Positions 16,937 through 24,623 of a stretch of DNA of 34,843 nt are shown in pieces. Made by a program: the position numbers and the translations under genes. The number at the start of each line of letters is the position of its first letter. Position 1 is the first letter of the stretch. The notes under the pieces were generated by a model. That model did no database searches. It was not told the DNA's origin and saw only the letters and a program-made list of their open reading frames with translations. Source of the DNA: Verrucomicrobiota bacterium (GTDB lineage: Bacteria; Verrucomicrobiota; Kiritimatiellia; SS1-B-03-39; UBA6053); the NCBI GenBank assembly GCA_020831635.1, contig JAFIGC010000046.1, positions 1 to 34,843 on the forward strand, in the 5' to 3' direction.

Positions 16937-19436
16937 GTGTGCCTCCAAGAGATGCGGTTCGATAAAACGTGAAGCCGTGCGGAACCTCCGCGGCGGCATT
17001 GCCAAAAAGATCGCGCCAACCGGAAAAGCCCGGATCCCGCGGCGGCAGTTCGGGGGGACCGTTGGAGAGAAAAACCTGCGTTGAATCCCCCGCATTGTTG
17101 CTGAAGGTGATCAGCCGTCCGTCATTCAGCGTTTCGCAGGCGGTCACGTCCCGTCCGTCGATCATGCGCGCCAGGACCGCGAAGGCGGCGGCGGCGGGAT
17201 GTGGCGAGCCGTCCGGCGCCAGCAGCACCGTGAAGCTGTTGTCCTCGCCAAGGCCATGGAAGTTGTGCATCGTGTAGAGAAAAATCTTTTCCACCCCTTC
17301 CACGCGCTGGGCCAGAATCGAACGCGCCTGCCGCTCGGCTTCGTCCCAGATCGTTTGCAGATTCTCCGGCTCTTCCGGCAGAAGGCGGCGGAAGAATCCG
17401 GACGACAAGCCTTCGGGTTGCGCCGATCCCTCGGTGTTCCAAACCGACTGTTTCAAACCGCCCTTTTCCAACAGCGGACCCAGGGCGAAGCGGAAGGTTT
17501 CGCGGGACAAGTCAAACTGACGCAACGGATCGGCGGCGGAGCTGTAATCGTGATAACTCAGCAACTGTACCGCCTCCAAGGCCCCGCCCGCTTCGGCTTT
17601 GCGGGTCCATTCATCGCCGTCCATCCATCCGGTGATGTTGCGGTTGGTGGTGGTGTTGAGTCCGATAAGGGGCATCCGGCCATCCACGGCTTCGGACGCA
17701 AGCCGGCAGAGGGTCGCGTAGGCGGCCACCGGGTCGGCGGGACGAGGATACACCGCCTTGCCCTGCGAATCCCGCACCACTGCGTGGCTGAAAAATTTGT
17801 CCAACCAGGGCTCGTTCCAGACCTCGTACACCGGAATATCCGCGCCATACCGCGCCACGGTTTCCCGCACATAGTGTTTCCACCCGTCCAGATCCCGAGG
17901 CGCGACGAACATATCGAAATAACTGTGAATGCGCTCCGTTTGACCCGAGGCCCAGCGCGGGGCGGTGGTGAGTTTGCCCAGCACCGAAAACCCCGCTTCC
18001 CGATAACGCGCCAACAGTTCGGGACGGAACATCCACGCCCCGCGTTCCGGTTCGACATTGTACCAATAGCAAATTTCCGCCCCCGGACCGTGCAGACGGG
18101 CCCAGTTGATCCCCAGCCGTTTGGCCATCCTGAGATGACGGGCCGTGGGCAGCAGGTGCGTGCCAAAGCAGGACTCCGGATTTTCCCGTCCCTGCGGTGT
18201 GATCGCTTCGGGAATACGGTGAAGCACCCACTCGGTCACGCCGGAGCAAACCTTTCCGTCCGCATCCTCCACCCAGGCTTCGAGCCGATAGGAACCCAAA
18301 GCGGACACACCGCAATCGTCCAGTGTCCAGGGAATTGGATTCGCATCGGGACCGATGACGGGCATTCGTCCGTAAATTTGGTGGTCATAAAGATCTGAAA
18401 GCGACCAGACCAGCGCGTCCCCTGCCGAAACCGTCCCGCTGATCCAGCATTTGAGCATCAGCGGCTCACCTTCCGTGAACAACCCATCCGGGACCTGCGG
18501 AACCAGAGAAATTCCGGCCCGTCCTCGCTCCCCGTATTCCATTGAAGCGCCCGGCGGGGCCACGCGCAGAGAATCCAGGTGGACGAAGATCGATTCCTTC
18601 CAAGAAATTTCGAGGGAATAAGGCGTGAACGCATCCGCCGGCAGAAAGGGAAGGCTGACGAAACGTCCCTCCGCGTCCGCGATAAGTTCCGTCTGCGCCA
18701 GTTCCCGCTTGTTGGAACGGACCGCCAAACGCAGGGTCCCCCTGCCCTTCAGCCAAAGTGAGGCGGTGTGACCACCTTCGCCCCAAGCCAGCATCGGCGG
18801 CGAACGCAACCATCCTTCCCGCTCCGCAGTCACGGGCAACGTCGGACAGCCGGAGGGCCCGATAACGGCTTCATCCCTGGTCACAAAAACGGTTTCAGGC
18901 GAGTGGGAACGCTCCAGGGTCCACCCCTGCGGCAACCCCAACGGAAAACACCCGGCGGGCAGCAGATTTGCGGGAACCGGCAGTTCGGAGCGGCGCATCA
19001 GCTCCCCCCGCAATCCCTCGCGATCCAATGGACGCAATGTCAGCGTCGCCACATCCCATACGCCCCTTTCCGGGATATCCAACCTCAGCGAGAGGGTGGG
19101 AAGATCCGGGGGAAGCTCAAGCCGCAGTTTCCGCCATTCGGTGGAGGGTTGCAAGGTTTGCGTCAGCCTCGGCTCTTCCGTCGCATCCAGCACCGAAAGC
19201 TGTCCCGCCAACATGCTGCGGTCACGGTAACGAAGGGTCACTTCGCCATCCACGGGCAAAGGCAAAACGTGGCGGCCCGGCGCCAGGCGAAAAAAAAGTT
19301 CGCCGCTCAAATTGCGCTGGTCCACCCACTCGCCCCGCAATCCTTGCGGGACGGGATCCCCCAACAAATCCAAGGCCTCCCCGAGAAAATCTTCCCGGTG
19401 AAGAAAGAATGGAGGTGGCGATGCTACAGATTTCAT
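16926..19436 (-). CDS. Clan GH-A glycoside hydrolase with N-terminal beta domains
   Basis: An 836-residue multi-domain enzyme. The first ~400 residues are beta-rich accessory modules; the C-terminal part is a TIM-barrel of clan GH-A (GH5/GH39-like). The acid/base Glu is E542 in YEVWNEPW and the nucleophile is probably E669 in VWNTEGSA. No signal peptide is visible. The ATG at 19436 overlaps the heparinase-gene stop (ATGA), and an ATG two codons earlier (19442) is also possible. Its stop lies inside the start of the DUF1961 gene. The substrate is unclear; the neighbours suggest pectic or other uronic-acid polysaccharide. Confidence 0.8.
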   Translation of the reverse strand: MKSVASPPPFFLHREDFLGEALDLLGDPVPQGLRGEWVDQRNLSGELFFRLAPGRHVLPLPVDGEVTLRYRDRSMLAGQLSVLDATEEPRLTQTLQPSTEWRKLRLELPPDLPTLSLRLDIPERGVWDVATLTLRPLDREGLRGELMRRSELPVPANLLPAGCFPLGLPQGWTLERSHSPETVFVTRDEAVIGPSGCPTLPVTAEREGWLRSPPMLAWGEGGHTASLWLKGRGTLRLAVRSNKRELAQTELIADAEGRFVSLPFLPADAFTPYSLEISWKESIFVHLDSLRVAPPGASMEYGERGRAGISLVPQVPDGLFTEGEPLMLKCWISGTVSAGDALVWSLSDLYDHQIYGRMPVIGPDANPIPWTLDDCGVSALGSYRLEAWVEDADGKVCSGVTEWVLHRIPEAITPQGRENPESCFGTHLLPTARHLRMAKRLGINWARLHGPGAEICYWYNVEPERGAWMFRPELLARYREAGFSVLGKLTTAPRWASGQTERIHSYFDMFVAPRDLDGWKHYVRETVARYGADIPVYEVWNEPWLDKFFSHAVVRDSQGKAVYPRPADPVAAYATLCRLASEAVDGRMPLIGLNTTTNRNITGWMDGDEWTRKAEAGGALEAVQLLSYHDYSSAADPLRQFDLSRETFRFALGPLLEKGGLKQSVWNTEGSAQPEGLSSGFFRRLLPEEPENLQTIWDEAERQARSILAQRVEGVEKIFLYTMHNFHGLGEDNSFTVLLAPDGSPHPAAAAFAVLARMIDGRDVTACETLNDGRLITFSNNAGDSTQVFLSNGPPELPPRDPGFSGWRDLFGNAAAEVPHGFTFYRTASLGGTHDD

Positions 19437-21679
19437 GGCCATTCAAAGACCTGAACACGCCCATCCTCAAGAACCTCCACGCGTCCGGGACTCACGCCTA
19501 CCTCCGCCTCGAAGCCGGAATCACAGCTCAGTGTGAACGTGTAATGGCCGGGCTGTTCGCCTTCGCGCATTTCCACCCGTCCGGTGCGGGTCTGGCCCGC
19601 AGGATCGGCGGTGAGGAACAGCGCCTGGGCGGCGGGGAGTCCGGGCAACTGACGCTCAATGCGCAAGGTCGGGATGGGAATGGCCCGATTGCCTTCGTTC
19701 ATATTCGCAAAGCGCCAACCCAGCAGTTCGGGTTCGGTCTGACCCCTGACCACATCGGCGACGGCTTCGCCGCTGCCTGCCCAGGCGAAGTGAAGCCGGG
19801 GCGCGTCGGCATTCCCGAGGTGCAGGCCCTCGGGCTCGGGGGGCGTGTGGGGCAGATCCGTGAGTTGAAACAGGGAGGTCGCGGTCTCGGGGCGGGTCGG
19901 ATTCGGACCCAGCCGGTCCGGCGGCGTGGCCGGGTGGATCTCACGGGGCGAAAACACATCGACCACCAGCCAGCGATCCGGCTTGAACCAGACGATGTGC
20001 CGACGATGCTGCACGAATTTGAATCCTTTGTCGGCCAGATGGAAAAACTCCTCCGGATTTTCTCCAAACGCGCCGGAGGTGAAAGCCACGGCATCACGGT
20101 CTTCGAAGAGGAAGCCTTCCGCCGGACCCTCGGCATGGTTCAGACGTCCGTCCTGCCACCAACGGCGCGACTGACCCAAGCCGTCGAACAGCACGGTGCT
20201 GTGCGCGGTGGGTCCGACGTTGAAGCGGCGCTCCGGGGATTCGCCATACGCGGCGCGGCCGGTATCGATGATCATGGGCTGTCCGTGGGCGTAGAGCAGA
20301 AACCCGAGTTTGTCCTCGTGGGCGTGGCCTCCGAAGGGACCCGCCTCGAAGAAGAGCGCGTTGGCGGCGGCGCTCCAGTTTTCGCGCAGGATGCCCCAAC
20401 CGGCGTAAGGCATGGCCACGGAGGTGTGGGCGGGAGCTTCTCCCCGGGCGCCGAAGCTGGCGACATGGTCGAAATCTGGACGATTGAACCGCCGCGCGGC
20501 GGGGCGCAAGATCCAGTCGGCGGACAGCGTGTCGGCATCGTTCACCTGCGGCAACCGTCCTTCCGGCATGCGGGCATTCATCACCCCTTCCGTCATGCGT
20601 TCCAGGGCCTGTTCGACCTTCGGATCCGGGGTCAGCCCGGTTCGGTAGGCCAAATCGAGCATGGAAACCAACGCGGAGCGAACGGTCTCCTGATACCAGA
20701 AGGTCAGTTCCTGATAGGCTCCATCGGGATACACGTTCCGCGCGAGATCCTCGGAAACGCGCGACCAGGCGGTGTCGGCCCAGACGCGGGCGCGGGGGAA
20801 TTCCGGGAAAAGCGCCGCCGTGGTGAGCAGTCCCTCGGATTCGATGTACATCCAGTTGTCGGGGCCGGAAAATTCGACCAGGAAATCGGCCTGCCGCACC
20901 ATGGCCGCCACCATGCGAACCAGTGTCGCATCGTCCAGATCCGGACTTTTCAGCAGACCAGCGAGTACACGCGGCCAGGCGGCGCGGAGTCGCTCACCGG
21001 TTTCGATGGTCCGCCAAGCCGGGGCAAAGGGGCGGCGGTGTCCCCGCTCGCGCGGGATAAGAGCCGCTTGGGCGCGGACCAAACTGTCCGGGATCCGGGC
21101 CTGCTCAAGCCAGGAAACGAGTTGCGCTTCGAAGGCCGCGACGTAAGCGGGATTGCCGGTTTCCCGGTAGGCTTGGGCCAGATCGACCCAGTGACCATGC
21201 CGATTCAACAGCAGCGGCCAATCGGAGAATGTCGTTGGATTCTCCAGCCACTGAATGCTTTCCCCGTAGTTGTGGGTGTGACCCAGCAGGCGAACCTGCC
21301 CCAGACGCGCCGCCTCGCCCGCGGGCGTGGTCCCCTCTCCCGCCGGAACCGCGGCGGAGGGTTGCAGGGCGCCGCCCCAGTCTTTGCCTCGTAGAAACTC
21401 GGCATAGGCCGCCAAGGCGGCTTCGGGATCCTCTTCGGACACCGCGCGCGCCACCCCGGCCAAATCTTCACGCTCCAAATCCAGGGCACGATAAAAAGCC
21501 AGTCCCGGGAATGGATCGGTCAACGATACCCTCACCGGCGGCGCCGGGGAGTAAGGGACCGTCTCGGGTGCCGGGGTGGGGATGGCTTTAGACGGCTTCA
21601 CTTCATCCGCATCCTTGCGCTGCCCCACGCAAGCCGTGAGTCCCAGCATCATCAAGATCGTCAACCATGTTTTAGTCAT
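19433..21679 (-). CDS. Heparinase II/III-type polysaccharide lyase, lipoprotein
   Basis: A 748-residue protein with a lipoprotein signal (MTKTWLTILMMLGLTAC, lipobox L-T-A-C17), so it should be membrane-anchored on the outside of the inner membrane or in the outer membrane. An alpha-toroid of alpha/alpha repeats covers roughly 60-420, followed by a beta-sandwich. The GGHAHEDKL motif (450-458; H452/H454) is the heparinase II/III signature. These lyases cleave uronate-containing glycans (heparin, alginate, others) by beta-elimination; the exact substrate is not readable. The start overlaps the upstream gene's stop by eight bases, and its stop overlaps the next start (ATGA). Confidence 0.85.
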   Translation of the reverse strand: MTKTWLTILMMLGLTACVGQRKDADEVKPSKAIPTPAPETVPYSPAPPVRVSLTDPFPGLAFYRALDLEREDLAGVARAVSEEDPEAALAAYAEFLRGKDWGGALQPSAAVPAGEGTTPAGEAARLGQVRLLGHTHNYGESIQWLENPTTFSDWPLLLNRHGHWVDLAQAYRETGNPAYVAAFEAQLVSWLEQARIPDSLVRAQAALIPRERGHRRPFAPAWRTIETGERLRAAWPRVLAGLLKSPDLDDATLVRMVAAMVRQADFLVEFSGPDNWMYIESEGLLTTAALFPEFPRARVWADTAWSRVSEDLARNVYPDGAYQELTFWYQETVRSALVSMLDLAYRTGLTPDPKVEQALERMTEGVMNARMPEGRLPQVNDADTLSADWILRPAARRFNRPDFDHVASFGARGEAPAHTSVAMPYAGWGILRENWSAAANALFFEAGPFGGHAHEDKLGFLLYAHGQPMIIDTGRAAYGESPERRFNVGPTAHSTVLFDGLGQSRRWWQDGRLNHAEGPAEGFLFEDRDAVAFTSGAFGENPEEFFHLADKGFKFVQHRRHIVWFKPDRWLVVDVFSPREIHPATPPDRLGPNPTRPETATSLFQLTDLPHTPPEPEGLHLGNADAPRLHFAWAGSGEAVADVVRGQTEPELLGWRFANMNEGNRAIPIPTLRIERQLPGLPAAQALFLTADPAGQTRTGRVEMREGEQPGHYTFTLSCDSGFEAEVGVSPGRVEVLEDGRVQVFEWP

Positions 21680-22427
21680 TGGTCGACACCATGAAAAAGT
21701 CGGTCAGGAGCCGTGCGGCATCCTTTACGCGGGTGGTGCCACTGGTGGTGAAAAAGAACCCCACCTCCGTGACCTGGTCAAAATTCGGCTGCGCGGGTTC
21801 GCGGTCCCCGGCGATCCGGGCCGTGCCGTCCACGGTGGCAAGTTTGGTCCAAGCCACGGTGCGCGGATCCTCGATGATCAGGGTCTTTTCGCCCCAATCG
21901 CCCTCGGTATCACGGGTATAGGACATGGGGGGACCCACATAGCGTTCCCCTTCCGCCATGACATAAAAATAGACCCAGCCCTCCTGATCCGGGATGTAGC
22001 CGGTGTAGGTGCGGAGCACCATGGCTTTTTCACGCGCCAAGGAAATCGGTTGGTTCGTATGGGGCGCTGCAAAGGATTCCATGGTGAAAATGACCGCGCC
22101 GTACATCACGTCCACCGTGCCCATGCCCCCTTCGGTGAAGCCCAACATGTCCAAGCCATAGGGGCCGGTATTGTTGTCGATTTCCGCACGATCCACGCTG
22201 CCGTGCGCGGAACGGCCATATCCACCGAAAAACCGCGGTCCCCGATATCCTTCCGCGGGCGAAAGCGGGGTTTCGAGGCTCAGACCGCCCGTCTCTTTCA
22301 TGAAAAGCAGGGGGGTGCGTTCCTCCACCAGATCCGCGCCCCCAAAGGTCAACACGGCCTCCGCAAAGACGGTGCAAGCGGAACTCAGTAAAACAAACAG
22401 ACAAACAAAGATTTTTTTCATGATCAT
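21672..22427 (-). CDS. Secreted protein of unknown function
   Basis: A 251-residue protein with a classical signal peptide (MIMKKIFVCLFVLLSSACTV, cleavage likely after VFA at about 22). The rest is beta-rich and has no motif I recognise; the C-terminal half (VGFFFTTSGTTRVKDAARLL) resembles a carbohydrate-binding-type beta-sandwich only loosely. ATG 22427 was preferred over 22421 because GGAG lies six bases upstream. It is the first gene of the minus-strand polysaccharide operon and overlaps the heparinase start by eight bases. A surface-bound or periplasmic glycan-binding role is inference. Confidence 0.65.
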   Translation of the reverse strand: MIMKKIFVCLFVLLSSACTVFAEAVLTFGGADLVEERTPLLFMKETGGLSLETPLSPAEGYRGPRFFGGYGRSAHGSVDRAEIDNNTGPYGLDMLGFTEGGMGTVDVMYGAVIFTMESFAAPHTNQPISLAREKAMVLRTYTGYIPDQEGWVYFYVMAEGERYVGPPMSYTRDTEGDWGEKTLIIEDPRTVAWTKLATVDGTARIAGDREPAQPNFDQVTEVGFFFTTSGTTRVKDAARLLTDFFMVSTND

Positions 22428-22452
22428 CAAGAACTCCTTTCGGTTTGTGCAG

Positions 22453-22482
22453 ACCATACACGAGAGATTGATCCCGCGACAA
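22453..22482 (-). promoter_or_regulatory. Candidate promoter of the polysaccharide operon
   Basis: On the minus strand TTGTCG (22482-22477) and TATGGT (22458-22453) are spaced 18 bp, putting the start of transcription about 20 bases before the first ATG. The LacI-type palindrome at 22504-22516 lies just upstream. The hexamers are imperfect. Confidence 0.3.
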
Positions 22483-22503
22483 CGTGAAAGCGCGGTCAAA
22501 TGA

Positions 22504-22516
22504 TTGTAACGTACAA
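22504..22516. promoter_or_regulatory. Candidate LacI-type operator, divergent promoter
   Basis: TTGTA-ACG-TACAA is an odd palindrome between the divergent polysaccharide operon and LacI-family gene. Its 11-base core TGTAACGTACA recurs, inverted, at 23640-23652. Position and symmetry suit binding by a LacI dimer that controls both directions. Confidence 0.55.
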
Positions 22517-22559
22517 CGGGAACTTGACCCGAAGGAAGAAATGCATACAGACCCGTTCC

Positions 22560-23570
22560 ATGAAGCGGGTCACCATTAAAGAAATTGCCCGGGAAGCGGG
22601 CGTATCGGCCATGACGGTCTCGTATGCGCTGCGCAACAACCCCAAGATCAGCGAGGACACCCGCGAAAAAGTGCGGGCGGTCGCGGAACGGCTGGGATAC
22701 CGTCCCGATCCGGAGATCAGCAAACTGATGCGGCACCTGCGGGATCCTCGCCGCACCGCCTTTTCACACAGCCTCGCCTTTGTGAACTCCTGGCCGGACA
22801 AAGACGAATACCGCAAGGGCTACGTCGGCGGGATCTTCAAGGGCGCTTTGGCGCGCGCCGAGGCACTGGGCTTCAAATTGGAGCCGTTCTGGCTGGGAGA
22901 CTACCGGGGAAGCGAAGCAAAACTCTCCGCCGTCCTGCATCACCGGGGCATTCCCGGGCTACTGCTCCCCCCCTGGCATCAACCGGACACCGCGCCGGCC
23001 TTCGTCTGGGAACACTTCGCGGCCGTCACCACCACCCTTTCCATCCACGAACCCAAACTCAACCGAGTGGCCAACCATTTTCACCATAACATGGAACTGG
23101 CGCTCAAAATTCTCGCGCAACGGGGGTACGGGCGCATCGGCTTTGTGGAGACGGCCGACTTTCATCTCCGCGAGGAAAGCATGGCTTCAGGAGCCTACCA
23201 TAACTACGCCGCCGCTCAGCCCTCCCGACGCCGCCTCCCGCCGCTGGTCTTCTCGCCCGAGGACCCCCAATCCCTCTTCGACTGGTACGACAAGCACAAA
23301 CCCGACGCCATCATCGGTTCCCTCAAACGGCCCCACGATTTGCTCGCCGAACGCGGCGTGAACTTTCCCGAAGACTGCGGGTTTCTTTGTCTGGACGCCC
23401 TGCAGCATCCCCATCTCGCCGCCGTGGATACCCGACCCGAAGATCTGGGCCACGCCGCCATCGACAACCTCGTCGCCCAGATTTTCCGCAACGAATCCGG
23501 CCTCCCGCCCCTCCCCAAGTTGACCCTCATCGAAGGGCGCTTCCGCGACGGATTTTCCATCCGCTCCTGA
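22560..23570 (+). CDS. LacI-family transcriptional regulator
   Basis: A 336-residue regulator with the LacI helix-turn-helix at residues 4-26 (TIKEIAREAGVSAMTVSYAL) followed by the hinge (SEDTREKVRAVAERLGYRP) and a periplasmic-binding-protein-like ligand domain (about 60-336). It probably senses a sugar and represses the divergent polysaccharide operon and itself. ATG 22560 starts the usual KRVTIKEIA N-terminus; there is no strong ribosome-binding site. A GTG-started extension upstream would run through the operator and is rejected. A hairpin pair follows four bases after its stop. Confidence 0.93.
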   Translation: MKRVTIKEIAREAGVSAMTVSYALRNNPKISEDTREKVRAVAERLGYRPDPEISKLMRHLRDPRRTAFSHSLAFVNSWPDKDEYRKGYVGGIFKGALARAEALGFKLEPFWLGDYRGSEAKLSAVLHHRGIPGLLLPPWHQPDTAPAFVWEHFAAVTTTLSIHEPKLNRVANHFHHNMELALKILAQRGYGRIGFVETADFHLREESMASGAYHNYAAAQPSRRRLPPLVFSPEDPQSLFDWYDKHKPDAIIGSLKRPHDLLAERGVNFPEDCGFLCLDALQHPHLAAVDTRPEDLGHAAIDNLVAQIFRNESGLPPLPKLTLIEGRFRDGFSIRS

Positions 23571-23574
23571 GTCT

Positions 23575-23620
23575 TTCCGACGGTCGGAAAGGGGTATAAT
23601 TTTTCTTCCGAGCGTCGGAA
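23575..23620. repeat. Tandem 15-bp palindrome pair, locus 2
   Basis: TTCCGACGGTCGGAA at 23575-23589 (arms extend to 8 bp, CTTTCCGA/TCGGAAAG) and TTCCGAGCGTCGGAA at 23606-23620. Start-to-start spacing is again 31 bp, as at 3711-3756. The pair begins four bases after the LacI stop and could terminate its transcript. Confidence 0.85.
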
Positions 23621-23639
23621 GCCCATATTTTTCACTGAA

Positions 23640-23652
23640 GTGTACGTTACAC
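23640..23652. promoter_or_regulatory. Second LacI-type operator, upstream of the PEP-CTERM gene
   Basis: GTGTACGTTACAC is the inverse of the palindrome at 22504-22516 with two terminal bases different. It lies 11 bp upstream of a possible -35 (TTTACG, 23664-23669), which is spaced 18 bp from a -10 (TATCTT, 23688-23693). Confidence 0.5.
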
Positions 23653-23663
23653 CTTCGAAGCGG

Positions 23664-23693
23664 TTTACGAACCCGGTCCTTCCGTTGTATCTT
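23664..23693 (+). promoter_or_regulatory. Candidate promoter of the PEP-CTERM gene
   Basis: TTTACG (23664-23669), 18-bp spacer, TATCTT (23688-23693). The gene's ATG is 45 bases downstream of the -10, with GGAG before it. Confidence 0.35.
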
Positions 23694-23737
23694 TTCTCCA
23701 ACAGACGAATTCCCGTCTGCACGATACGGAGAATATA

Positions 23738-24544
23738 ATGAACAGCCCCACAAAATTCTTAACAGTGTTCTTGATGAACAGCGCGGTTTTTGCCGCGACC
23801 CTTTCTTACGAGGGATTTGATTATGCCCAAGGTGATCTTGCCGGAAACGGCGGAGGCGTTGGTTTTACCGGAAACTGGTCTGTAACAACAGGAAGTTGGA
23901 ACGTCGTTGCCGATTCTTTGTCATACGCCACGCTGGAAACCACCGGCAACAAAGTCGTTGCTCAAACAGGCGGAACAAATATTGCCGCGCGATCCACGGG
24001 TTCTCAACCCGATTCCGGAGAATTCTGGGCCAGCATCTTGGTGGATAGCTTGTCCTGGAATGGCGGAGGGCTAACCTTTAGTGCCAATACCAGCAACTTG
24101 AATCTCAACGCCGGGGATTTCGATAATCGGGCTCGGTTTGGGTTTGGTATCAATGGTTCAAACTATGTGTACACACTGGATGGTCGAACGGGTACACCTG
24201 TTTCCGGCTCTGTCGCTGGAGCCCCGGAGGGTACGGTTTTTCTCGTTGCAAAATTTGATGTGACCAATGGATTGTTTAGCATGTGGGCAAACCCTGATCC
24301 AGGTGGCAGTTCCCCCACCGGGGGTAACCTCATCGCGGAGAATGTCTCCTTCACCCGCACCGGATCTGACTTTGCCAACGATATCCAGTTTGCAGGACTA
24401 TTCACCAACTGGAGCGGTGTTGGACTGGACGAAGTCCGTCTCGGCACGGATTTTGCCAGCGTCGTCATCCCCGAGCCCTCGACACTGGTCCTGTTCGGCA
24501 TTGCCGGGCTGGGCGCGGGTATTTTCGCGCGCCGTCGTCGCTAA
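23738..24544 (+). CDS. PEP-CTERM sorting-domain surface protein
   Basis: A 268-residue exported protein with an N-terminal signal peptide (about 1-19, ending VFA), a beta-sandwich-like body (YEGFDYAQGDLAGNGG near 24-39, many G/N/S/T residues) and a C-terminal PEP-CTERM tail: V-IPEPST (243-249), a short hydrophobic helix and the basic end ARRRR. The tail targets the protein for exosortase-type processing and surface or EPS attachment. ATG 23738 has GGAG seven bases upstream. The LacI-type palindrome upstream suggests co-regulation with the polysaccharide operon. A good terminator follows (24560-24606). Confidence 0.9.
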   Translation: MNSPTKFLTVFLMNSAVFAATLSYEGFDYAQGDLAGNGGGVGFTGNWSVTTGSWNVVADSLSYATLETTGNKVVAQTGGTNIAARSTGSQPDSGEFWASILVDSLSWNGGGLTFSANTSNLNLNAGDFDNRARFGFGINGSNYVYTLDGRTGTPVSGSVAGAPEGTVFLVAKFDVTNGLFSMWANPDPGGSSPTGGNLIAENVSFTRTGSDFANDIQFAGLFTNWSGVGLDEVRLGTDFASVVIPEPSTLVLFGIAGLGAGIFARRRR

Positions 24545-24559
24545 TTCCAACAAACCACT

Positions 24560-24606
24560 CCCCGGGACCTCCCGCACGCGAGGCGGGTTCCCGGGGAAAG
24601 TTTTTT
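24560..24606 (+). terminator. Rho-independent terminator of the PEP-CTERM gene
   Basis: CCCCGGGA (24560-24567) pairs with TCCCGGGG (24589-24596), with an inner CCCGC/GCGGG stem, followed by a run of six T at 24601-24606. It separates the PEP-CTERM gene from the following oxidoreductase. Confidence 0.8.
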
Positions 24607-24623
24607 CATTCATCGAAAACGTT

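Noticed and set aside
18968-21394. An 808-residue open frame on the plus strand antisense to the heparinase and GH-A genes
   Set aside because: It runs across two genes with clear catalytic motifs on the minus strand; it has no domain or ribosome-binding site. It is a high-GC shadow frame.
22500-22559. GTG/ATG-started N-terminal extension of the LacI protein
   Set aside because: It would read through the operator palindrome; the regular LacI N-terminus begins at 22560.
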